From positions 18,020 to 48,001 of the forward strand of contig DOJW01000003.1 in assembly GCA_003511165.1 (NCBI GenBank): 29,982 nt of DNA, in the 5' to 3' direction. Source of the stretch: Candidatus Dependentiae bacterium. Its GTDB lineage: Bacteria > Babelota > Babeliae > Babelales > UBA12411. How positions within the stretch are numbered: position 1 is the stretch's first letter; every line of letters starts with the position of its first letter. The position numbers and the translations under genes were made by a program. Shown in pieces: positions 23,673-29,982 of this stretch. Under the pieces are notes generated by a model. The model worked only from the letters and a program-made list of their open reading frames with translations, did not search any database and was not told where the DNA came from.

Positions 23673-25305
23673 GGATCGGAGTGCCGTTTCTAATTTTAAA
23701 ATTAGAGTGTTTTTTGTTTTTTTGTTTTTTGTTTTACTATTTTTTTTAGTAATAGCGCGGTTGTTTTTTCTGCAAGTGGTACGAAATCAATTTTTTACAA
23801 ACATGGCTAGTCAGCAGTATGATTTTCAATTTTTTATCACTCCTCCACGAAGCCAAATTTTCGATCGGAATAATTTCCCTCTGACTTACAACAAAAAAGT
23901 AAAATCTGCATTTGTTGCGCCTCATGAATTTCGGGAAAAAGAAAAGACTATGCAGTTTTTGCACAAAAATTATCCAAAAGTTTATAAACAAATAAATGAT
24001 TATCCTAAACGTAAATTCTTTTGGGTTGAGCGTAAATTGTCCGAAGAAAAGTTGAGCTTTTTGGAAAAAAATAAAACGGAAGATATTAATTTTATAGAAG
24101 AAAACCAGCGATTTTATCCAATAGTTTCTCTTGCGCCGCTTATCGGTTTCACAAATATTGATAATCAAGGAATATCTGGACTTGAGTTACTTTATAATGG
24201 TCAACTTGCTGGATCGGCTGCAATGATAAAAGCTGAAAAAGATGCAAGAGCAAAAAAATATTATTTTACAAAAATGGTAGAAGAAGATGGATTGCTTGGT
24301 AAAGATTTGCATTTAACAATTGATGAAAAGCTGCAAGCACTTGCAAATGCAGAACTCGAAGAAGCTATAAATAGTATCGGGGCAAAAGAGGGTGCCGTTG
24401 TTATCATGAATCCGCAAAATGGTGAAATTTTGGCTATGGTAAGTTATCCAGCTGCAAACCCAAATGAAGAAATTAAAAGTTTGGAAGATACGAAAAATAG
24501 GATAATTAGCGACTGTTTTGAATTCGGTTCGGTTGTTAAAGCGTTCTTGGCTCTTGCCGCGCTCGAAAAAGGAGTTGTAACTCCAGAGGAAATAATTGAT
24601 TGTGAGGGGAAATCAACTTACATTGACCATTTTCTTGTAACAAACTGGAAATCTGTAGGAAAAATCTCGTTTAGTGAAGTACTACAACATTCAAGTGATG
24701 TTGGAACCGCAAAAGTTGCAAAAAGGGTCGGCGAAGATCTTTACAAATATTATAGAAAGTTAGGACTTGGTAGTTTGACCGGCTTAGGTTTTCCTGGCGA
24801 GCGGTCCGGTTTTGTAAATCCTCCAGGCAAGTGGTCACGATCATCTATTCTTGTTCTTTCTTTTGGTTATGAACTTAATGGTACATTGCTGCAAATTGCG
24901 CGAGCTTTTTCCATAATTGCAAATGAAGGCTATGATGTTCGGCCTAAAATAGTTTTAGATGAAAAAGATTCTAAATCGGTGCAAGCAAAAGGTGAAAAAT
25001 TATTTAGCGACAGGGCTATTTCGCAGCTTAAAGATATTTTGCAAACAATTGGTGAGAAATACAAAGTGAGCGGCTTTAGAGTTATGGGAAAAACAGGAAC
25101 GGCAAGATTGCTAGATCATGGACATTATTCCAAAACGAAACATATTTACACATTTGCGGGTATTGTAGAAAAAGGTGATTACAAACGAGTTGTTGTGACA
25201 TTTATCAAAGAGCCAAAAAGCGCATCGCTCTGGGCATCAGAGACAGCAGCTCCTCTTTTCCAAAAAATAGCAGAAAAAATGGTTTTGCATGAAAGGTTAG
25301 GATAA
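23665..25305 (+). CDS. ftsI: Class B penicillin-binding protein, FtsI/PBP3-like transpeptidase
   Basis: A division-specific peptidoglycan transpeptidase of about 546 residues. It has one N-terminal membrane span (about 13-38), a dimerisation domain with PPRSQIFDRN, and the transpeptidase domain with SVVK (289-292, active-site Ser), SSD (343-345) where most relatives have SSN, and KTGTA (476-480). The usual EPGS before the nucleophile is EFGS. The ATG at 23665 is preferred over 23653 because GGAGG lies 5 nt upstream. It is coupled to ftsL; the rest of the usual division and cell wall cluster (mraW, murE, murF, mraY) is not here. A strong terminator follows. Confidence 0.92.
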   Translation: MLKDRSAVSNFKIRVFFVFLFFVLLFFLVIARLFFLQVVRNQFFTNMASQQYDFQFFITPPRSQIFDRNNFPLTYNKKVKSAFVAPHEFREKEKTMQFLHKNYPKVYKQINDYPKRKFFWVERKLSEEKLSFLEKNKTEDINFIEENQRFYPIVSLAPLIGFTNIDNQGISGLELLYNGQLAGSAAMIKAEKDARAKKYYFTKMVEEDGLLGKDLHLTIDEKLQALANAELEEAINSIGAKEGAVVIMNPQNGEILAMVSYPAANPNEEIKSLEDTKNRIISDCFEFGSVVKAFLALAALEKGVVTPEEIIDCEGKSTYIDHFLVTNWKSVGKISFSEVLQHSSDVGTAKVAKRVGEDLYKYYRKLGLGSLTGLGFPGERSGFVNPPGKWSRSSILVLSFGYELNGTLLQIARAFSIIANEGYDVRPKIVLDEKDSKSVQAKGEKLFSDRAISQLKDILQTIGEKYKVSGFRVMGKTGTARLLDHGHYSKTKHIYTFAGIVEKGDYKRVVVTFIKEPKSASLWASETAAPLFQKIAEKMVLHERLG

Positions 25306-25339
25306 AAAAAGAAGGGACTTTTTAGGTCCCTTCTTTTTT
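25305..25339 (+). terminator. Bidirectional rho-independent terminator
   Basis: A GAAGGGAC/GTCCCTTC stem (25311-25318 and 25326-25333) with a 7-nt loop, extended by A6/T6 flanks. It serves ftsI on the plus strand and, because its flanks are symmetrical, probably also the minus-strand gene that ends at 25370. Confidence 0.9.
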
Positions 25340-25369
25340 TATTTTTAATATTTAAATTATATTAGAGTC

Positions 25370-25819
25370 TTATTCGTGCGCAGGTTCTGCTGCTGCAGAA
25401 AATAAACTTCTGTTAAAGAATAAAAGAGCTGCTATTGCTATTGTAATTTTACCGCTATTAGATGTGCAAGCAGATATTAACGCGTTTGAGGAAGTTGAAA
25501 GCGCTGAGCCTAAGCCATTTGCGGTAGCCGCTGTTGTAGATCCCAATAAATTTCCGATTGCTTTTCCCGTATTGCTACTTGCAAATTTAGTAAAAAGATA
25601 AATTGCTGGTAGGCCAGTTCCTACTGTTCTAATTATTTTATTTTGATTGCAGTTCCAAGCTGTTGTGGCAATTGAAGTTACTTTTTCTTTAGCTTTATTA
25701 GCATTTTCTTTTATACTCGTCAAAGAAAATGTATTCCAACTTATTGCATTTACATCTGTACTTGCGAAAATTGTTCCTGCAAGTGTTAGTGTTAAGATCG
25801 TCTTTTTAAAATTAAACAT
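25370..25819 (-). CDS. Exported Ala/Ser/Thr-rich protein with hydrophobic segments
   Basis: A 149-residue protein with a signal peptide (KKTILTLTLAGTIFASTDVNA, cleavage after NA). The mature part has two Cys (CNQNK and ACTSN), a moderately hydrophobic GLPAIYLFTKFA stretch, a low-complexity Gly/Ser/Ala/Thr region and a C-terminal hydrophobic helix (ITIAIAALLFF). It could be a small membrane-active or surface protein. Composition is unlike its neighbours. The SD is a G-run, AAGGGGG, about 9 nt before the ATG. No family is recognised. Confidence 0.6.
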   Translation of the reverse strand: MFNFKKTILTLTLAGTIFASTDVNAISWNTFSLTSIKENANKAKEKVTSIATTAWNCNQNKIIRTVGTGLPAIYLFTKFASSNTGKAIGNLLGSTTAATANGLGSALSTSSNALISACTSNSGKITIAIAALLFFNRSLFSAAAEPAHE

Positions 25820-26257
25820 ATTTATAATCCCCCTTGGATTGTTATTAAACTAAACTTAAAAACTAGCTAAAATAGCCAATTTTACATTCTATGTTTTATC
25901 AGCCTAAAGCGCTTAGATTTTAATGCAAATGGGCAATAGGGTCTTGGTGGTATTTACCAGAAAAATAGGGTTTTTTATGAAAAATCATCAAAAAGTGGAG
26001 AAAGATGTAGATTGTTGAATGTTTAAAAGTAGTAATTATAGTATGTTTTTTGTAGTTTTGTGCGAAATTGCCAGTTAACTACAAAATATGTACAAAACTA
26101 AATTTTTACTCTTTTTAAATAAAGCTGTTGTTTTTGACAATATGTAACATAATTCAAGGTTAAAATTTGCAACAAATTAAATGAGGGGTTAAATAAATTT
26201 AATGGTAAAATATCAAAAGTTTTTAAAATATTGAGGTTTTGAAGGGAGAGGGTTTTT
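25820..26257. other. 438-nt intergenic region
   Basis: There is no credible coding sequence here. The region is AT-rich and holds two overlapping perfect inverted repeats that share one arm region: TTTTGTAGTT (26048-26057) with AACTACAAAA (26077-26086), and TAGTTTTGT (26053-26061) with ACAAAACTA (26092-26100). Only one of the two stems could form at a time. A TTGACA at 26134-26139 has no -10 at normal spacing. It separates the divergent exported protein and the glycosyltransferase, so promoters for both must lie here. Confidence 0.5.
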
Positions 26258-27418
26258 ATGAAAAACAAAAATCCGCATGTTGTACATATTATTACAAGAC
26301 TTGATCTGGGCGGCGCTCAAAAAGTTTGTCTTCTTATTTTTAAGAATTTGCAGCAAAGCGGTCAAGTTAACGGTGCATCGTTAATAGCGGGGGAGGGTGG
26401 CGGTTTTGCAGATTCGGTAAAAGATTTCGAAAATGTTTATTTGCTCAGAAATTTTAAACATGCGATTGGTCTCAAAGCTGTTTTTTATGATTTAGCAGCT
26501 TTTTTTCAAATGATTTTTATCTTGCGAAAATTAAAGAAAAAATATTCAAATTTGATAGTTCACACGCATACGCCAAAGGCGGGAGTTTTTGGAAGATTTG
26601 CAGCATTCTTTGCCGGTGTGAAAGTGAGAGTACATACAATTCACGGTTTAAGTTTTAATGAATTTCAGCCAAAGCCGATTCAACTTGTGATAAAACTAGT
26701 TGAAAAGTTTGCTGGATTTTTTACCACACATTTTATCTGTGTATCCAAAGCAGATTTTGAAATTTGTAAAAAAATATATCCAAATTTTGAAAAGCGAAGT
26801 TCAATAATTTATCCCGCTGTGGATTTTGCAAATTTTGCTCCAACAGTCAAAACAAATTTTGACAAAGCAACTGAAGGCAAAAATAAAATAACTTTGGGTG
26901 TTGTCTCTTGTCTGAAGGGTTTGAAAAATATTCAAGAACTGCTTGAGATTTTTGCAGAGCTTGATAAAAAATTAAATGAAAATTTTGATTTAAATTTGGA
27001 AATTGTTGGCGATGGTAAATTTCGAGTTGGTTATCAGGAATGGATTACAAAAGAAAAATTGGGAAACAAAATCAAGCTTTTGGGTTGGCGGGAAGATGTT
27101 GCGGTGCTGATGAAAAACTGGGATATTTTTGTTTTGCCTTCGCTCAAAGAAGGTTTACCATGTTCAGTCGTCGAAGCACGATTTGCAAAGTTGCCAGTCG
27201 TTTCGTATGAAGTTGGCGGAGTAGGCGAAATCATTGAAAGTGGAAAAAATGGATTTGTTGCAAAATTGCATGACAAAGAAATTTTCAAACAAAATCTGAA
27301 AAAATTAATTATCAATAAAAATTTGCGCAAAAATTTTTCGCAGTTTGAAGACAATTTAGAAATGTTCAAAGATAGCTTCATGTTCGAAAAACATACAGAT
27401 CTGTACAACAAATTATAA
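26258..27418 (+). CDS. GT4-family glycosyltransferase
   Basis: A 386-residue GT-B fold glycosyltransferase of family GT4. The N-terminal HIITRLDLGGAQKVCL contains the glycine-rich acceptor loop; HTHTPKAGVFGR follows; and the C-terminal domain shows IVGDGK, LGWREDV and the donor-binding E-x7-E region LPSLKEGLPCSVVEARF, then PVVSYEVGGVGEII. Such enzymes build cell-surface polysaccharides from nucleotide sugars at the cytoplasmic membrane; the exact sugar is unknown. The SD is GGGAGAGGG. It stands alone, with no other polysaccharide genes nearby apart from galU 6 kb away, which would supply UDP-glucose. Confidence 0.92.
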   Translation: MKNKNPHVVHIITRLDLGGAQKVCLLIFKNLQQSGQVNGASLIAGEGGGFADSVKDFENVYLLRNFKHAIGLKAVFYDLAAFFQMIFILRKLKKKYSNLIVHTHTPKAGVFGRFAAFFAGVKVRVHTIHGLSFNEFQPKPIQLVIKLVEKFAGFFTTHFICVSKADFEICKKIYPNFEKRSSIIYPAVDFANFAPTVKTNFDKATEGKNKITLGVVSCLKGLKNIQELLEIFAELDKKLNENFDLNLEIVGDGKFRVGYQEWITKEKLGNKIKLLGWREDVAVLMKNWDIFVLPSLKEGLPCSVVEARFAKLPVVSYEVGGVGEIIESGKNGFVAKLHDKEIFKQNLKKLIINKNLRKNFSQFEDNLEMFKDSFMFEKHTDLYNKL

Positions 27419-27466
27419 AATTAAAGTTATGAATTAAAATCATAATAATAATTTTATTTATATTTT

Positions 27467-27496
27467 TTGACATTGATGAAAAAGGTTTGATATGTT
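27467..27496 (+). promoter_or_regulatory. Candidate promoter for acyP
   Basis: A perfect TTGACA (27467-27472), 18 nt, then TATGTT (27491-27496), giving a leader of about 25 nt before the acylphosphatase ATG. Confidence 0.45.
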
Positions 27497-27528
27497 ACTG
27501 CAAGATTTTTATTTTAAGAGAGGTAGTG

Positions 27529-27819
27529 ATGAGGAGATGTCTTAAAATTTTAGTTACTGGAAAAGTTCAAGCTGTTGGCTATCGCAAATATGTGCAAGCG
27601 CAAGCTACTCAACTTGACATTGAAGGTACTATTCAAAATATTAATGATGGTTCGGTAAATATTCTTATTTGTGGAAAATCAACAAATTTAGATGAATTTA
27701 TAGATGTTTTATACAAAGGAACAAAAGGATCAAAAGTAGAGAATGTTCTTGTCGAGCCGTTAAGCCAAACAAAAGATTTCCGTGGCGTTTTTAGAATAAT
27801 TGGAATGGGTGAAGAGTAG
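27529..27819 (+). CDS. acyP: Acylphosphatase
   Basis: A 96-residue acylphosphatase, which hydrolyses carboxyl-phosphate mixed anhydrides such as acetyl phosphate or 1,3-bisphosphoglycerate. The substrate-binding Arg is in GKVQAVGYRKYV (normally VQGVGFR) and the catalytic Asn in GTIQNINDGSVNI. The ATG at 27529 has GAGAGG upstream; an earlier in-frame start at 27487 would add an unrelated tail and is unlikely. A TTGACA-type promoter fits this start. Confidence 0.93.
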   Translation: MRRCLKILVTGKVQAVGYRKYVQAQATQLDIEGTIQNINDGSVNILICGKSTNLDEFIDVLYKGTKGSKVENVLVEPLSQTKDFRGVFRIIGMGEE

Positions 27820-27832
27820 TTTTATTAAAATT

Positions 27833-27895
27833 ATTGCTTTTTATTTTTTGTAAATAATACAATAGCAAAAGTTGTTATTTTGCATAAAAAGCAAT
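27833..27895 (+). other. Possible three-way-junction RNA in the leader of the exported beta-helix operon
   Basis: Three perfect stems nest compactly. P1 pairs 27833-27844 with 27884-27895 (12 bp, ATTGCTTTTTAT). P2 is TTGTA (27848-27852) with TACAA (27858-27862). P3 is GCAAAA (27865-27870) with TTTTGC (27878-27883). The linkers are 3, 2 and 0 nt. No U-tract follows, so it is not a standard terminator. AT-rich sequence makes chance stems common, so this is tentative. Confidence 0.35.
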
Positions 27896-27945
27896 GCCTG
27901 TAGTTTTAATATTTGGGTAAGTATTTTATAAAAAGGAGAATGAAT

Positions 27946-28629
27946 ATGATGAAGAAATTATTAATTTTTAGTTTTTTGTTTTTTCAAACAATATCTGCGG
28001 AGCCAGCTGAGGCCGGAATTCGGGTCAATCAGTTTATAAATGATAGTATATGGCTTGGAAAGAATGGGGATTCAATTTGGGGTGGTTCTATTACTGGTTC
28101 TGTTAGTGTGTACACAGATAATACTTGTAGCGCAAGTATAGGGTTGTTTGGGGGATCAATTGGAGATTTGATTTTAAATAACCCTAGAAGCGGTCTAATT
28201 TATACACCATTGATAGTTGGTGGTGGTGAGTTGGTTATCACAGGAAGTCTTAAAATTGAGAGTGCAGATGCAACTTTATCCACGTCTCTTCCGAATGCAA
28301 CTCAAAGTGATGATACTGCTGTAATTCGATTTATAAAAGATCAATGGATTTCTCCTGGGAAAACTTTATTTATTGATAATAAATTTATTTTTGATGGCAG
28401 TGGGATGTCTTTTTCTATAGATGGGATGATTGCTGTGGATGAAAGTAGTGATTCTTTAACTTTAAGGAATATGACTTTGAGAGGGCTACATAGCGGGTGG
28501 ATAAATGCTATATACGCAAATCAGGTAATTTTGGATAATGTAAAAATAGTAGGGAATAATTTACAAGCACCTCTATTATGGGTGGTGCCTGGCTCAATTT
28601 CAGGTTTTGCAGAATTTATAGACGCGTAA
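27946..28629 (+). CDS. Exported beta-helix-like surface protein (short)
   Basis: A protein of about 227 residues with a signal peptide (KKLLIFSFLFFQTISA, cleavage near SA-EP). The mature part is rich in Gly, Ser, Asn and Ile with short repeating strands such as GELVITGSLKIES, SDSLTLRNMTLRGL and NQVILDNVKIVGNN. This is the N/L-ladder spacing of right-handed beta-helices in bacterial surface and adhesin proteins. No outer-membrane beta-barrel domain is seen. The ATG at 27946 is chosen because AAGGAG lies 7 nt upstream. The next gene, of the same type, starts 41 nt later, so the two probably form an operon. Confidence 0.7.
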   Translation: MMKKLLIFSFLFFQTISAEPAEAGIRVNQFINDSIWLGKNGDSIWGGSITGSVSVYTDNTCSASIGLFGGSIGDLILNNPRSGLIYTPLIVGGGELVITGSLKIESADATLSTSLPNATQSDDTAVIRFIKDQWISPGKTLFIDNKFIFDGSGMSFSIDGMIAVDESSDSLTLRNMTLRGLHSGWINAIYANQVILDNVKIVGNNLQAPLLWVVPGSISGFAEFIDA

Positions 28630-28669
28630 ATTGATTTTGTATTTTTTAATATTAAAAAAGGAGTAGAGG

Positions 28670-29982
28670 ATGAAGAAAATATTTTTGTGGATTTTTCTGC
28701 TACAGAGTTTTGCATTACTGCACGCGACACTAGTCCTGGATGGCAATGGGTCTACTATGGACTTAAGTTTAAATGCATTAGAAATCGGCTCTGGCCAAAC
28801 AGTTCTTTTGAAGAATTTTATTTTAAATAATTTGCAAGGTAATGATAATACTGGACGAATTATAATGTATGATTCTACATCATCGTTAACATTGCAAAAT
28901 TGTACATTGAATTTGTCTGGAGATTATACATATACACATGGATATTGGACAATTCGTGGAGCAAACAAAATAAATGGTTATGGCAAAAGGTTTACGGTAA
29001 GCCCTGCGGATTTTATTAATCATTTAAGAATAGAAGCTAATGCATCACTAGAAATTGGAGATGGTGTAAAACTTGAGTTTGATGAAGCAATTAGTGATAC
29101 TTTTGCTATTATTTTTGATTCAACTACTTCAAGCTCTGGAAAATTAATATTGAGTGATGCAACTTTATATGCAAACATACCCGGCGGCCTTACATTCACC
29201 AATGGTGAATTAGTAATTCGAGGTGAATCTACCATAGATGGTGATACAACACTTACGCTCGGATGTGGAATAGCTGCAAATGATTGTTTTTTAACAATTG
29301 AACCATCTGCAAAATTACATCTTGCTGCTGGTAGTGGAATAACATGGATGAATGCAGGTGTAGAATCATTTGATACATCAGAATCTGGAATTTTGGATGT
29401 TAAAAATGGCGCAGCGTTTAATGATCCGCTTACTCCTATAGATTTTAATCATGAAACTATGATTTTGGATTCAGCAACCTTTGATGGTACAACTTCAATA
29501 ACATTAAAAAATGTAACCACATTGCTTCGACGTGATTTGAACTTAAATCGCGACATTACATTGAATAACGTAATTTTAAATGGACAAGATAATCAATTAA
29601 CTCTTGCAACAGCTACAAAGCTGTTTGTTGATAGTGGGGCAACAGTTTCTCTGCAAAATTTAGATTTGGTTAACGCAACAAATAAAATCAGATTTAATGA
29701 TGCATCAGGCAAAATTTGGCTTGATGATGTGAAATTAGATAGTGATATTTATAGTCCATTTTATATCAGTCCATACAGCATAGAGTTTACAAATTCTGAT
29801 TGTATGTTCAACGCAGGTTTAACTCTTCCAGTAAATTTATCTTATGTTTCAAAGTTTCCATTCGGTGGAACATTGAGTTTCAATGAACATAATTTAACAT
29901 TAAGTTCCGATTTGATAATGGGAGCAAATGGAAGATTAGATTCAACAACAAATGGAACAATATCAACAGATGCAGATGCAAA
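28670..29982 (+). CDS. Large exported beta-helix-like surface protein (3' end beyond the window)
   Basis: An open frame of more than 437 codons from the ATG at 28670 with no stop before the window ends. AAGGAG lies about 7 nt upstream. The signal peptide is KKIFLWIFLLQSFALLHA, cleaved near residue 19. The rest is one repetitive, Asn/Thr/Ser/Leu-rich stretch with many ladder-like strands: SSLTLQNCTLNLSG, ASLEIGDGVKLEF, GKLILSDATLYANI-like segments, ITLNNVILNGQDN and LNFNEHNLTLSS-like segments. This indicates a long right-handed beta-helix, as in adhesins or autotransporter passengers. A C-terminal barrel or sorting domain, if any, lies outside the window. It is clearly related in style to the gene before it. 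Confidence 0.85.
   Translation, partial: MKKIFLWIFLLQSFALLHATLVLDGNGSTMDLSLNALEIGSGQTVLLKNFILNNLQGNDNTGRIIMYDSTSSLTLQNCTLNLSGDYTYTHGYWTIRGANKINGYGKRFTVSPADFINHLRIEANASLEIGDGVKLEFDEAISDTFAIIFDSTTSSSGKLILSDATLYANIPGGLTFTNGELVIRGESTIDGDTTLTLGCGIAANDCFLTIEPSAKLHLAAGSGITWMNAGVESFDTSESGILDVKNGAAFNDPLTPIDFNHETMILDSATFDGTTSITLKNVTTLLRRDLNLNRDITLNNVILNGQDNQLTLATATKLFVDSGATVSLQNLDLVNATNKIRFNDASGKIWLDDVKLDSDIYSPFYISPYSIEFTNSDCMFNAGLTLPVNLSYVSKFPFGGTLSFNEHNLTLSSDLIMGANGRLDSTTNGTISTDADA

Noticed and set aside
26134..26166. Promoter with TTGACA upstream of the glycosyltransferase gene
   Set aside because: The nearest -10-like TAAAAT is 21 nt away; spacing is outside the normal range.
28521..29235. Minus-strand frames of about 70 codons over the beta-helix genes
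   Set aside because: They are antisense to two signal-peptide genes with good SD sites and have no start signals.
1..29982. CRISPR array, transposase, integrase, phage or toxin-antitoxin genes
   Set aside because: No regularly spaced repeats and no recognisable proteins of these classes were found on either strand.

Overview
The window looks like part of a chromosome from an AT-rich Gram-negative bacterium with a reduced, host-associated style of genome. Codon use is strongly A/T-biased, the standard code is used (TGA is a stop, TGG is Trp), and most starts have an AAGGAG-like Shine-Dalgarno (SD) site. The genome makes peptidoglycan (murC, an ftsL/ftsI pair) and lipoproteins, and it carries many exported proteins with no recognisable family. 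My best guess is a member of Candidatus Dependentiae (TM6/Babeliae). This rests on overall gene content and style, not on a marker-gene phylogeny, and another AT-rich endosymbiont lineage is possible.

Layout. 0-3 kb: an exported WD40-like protein, dtd (D-aminoacyl-tRNA deacylase), a Nudix hydrolase, a small membrane protein and an exported protein of unknown function. 3-6 kb, minus strand: a tightly coupled zwf-gnd-cyclase-family hydrolase operon, i.e. the oxidative pentose phosphate branch with an unexpected third gene. 6.2-8.8 kb: a class I aminotransferase followed by murC. 8.7-9.6 kb: an exported orphan gene sits between murC and a diverged second copy of the murC 3' end, which is followed by a strong terminator. 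9.7-10.8 kb: an exported M48-like metalloprotease. 10.8-15.4 kb, minus strand: ffh, rpsP, khpA, trmD (fused to a second RNA-methyltransferase domain), rplS, a lipoprotein and a tiny membrane protein; rimM is missing from its usual place. 15.5-17.1 kb: an exported orphan, an exported choloylglycine-hydrolase-like Ntn amidase and tRNA-Phe.

17.2-17.7 kb holds the most unusual feature: an imperfect inverted duplication of about 537 bp, richer in G+C than its surroundings. Both halves carry the same ordered set of hairpins, and each ends in a related GATCA-loop palindrome. It is followed by cutA and a GyrI-like effector-binding gene (minus), then pheS and galU (plus). 20.6-23.3 kb, minus strand: a lipoprotein-type thioredoxin reductase-thioredoxin fusion coupled to a second FAD/NAD(P) oxidoreductase. 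23.4-25.3 kb: ftsL-like and ftsI-like division genes with a strong terminator. 25.4-30 kb: an exported low-complexity protein, a GT4 glycosyltransferase, acylphosphatase and an operon of large exported beta-helix-like proteins, the last of which runs off the end of the window.

How the parts fit together: housekeeping blocks (translation and secretion, cell wall and division, NADPH and redox) alternate with single exported orphan genes. These orphans, the murC-tail duplication and the palindromic element mark the accessory, recombining part of the window.
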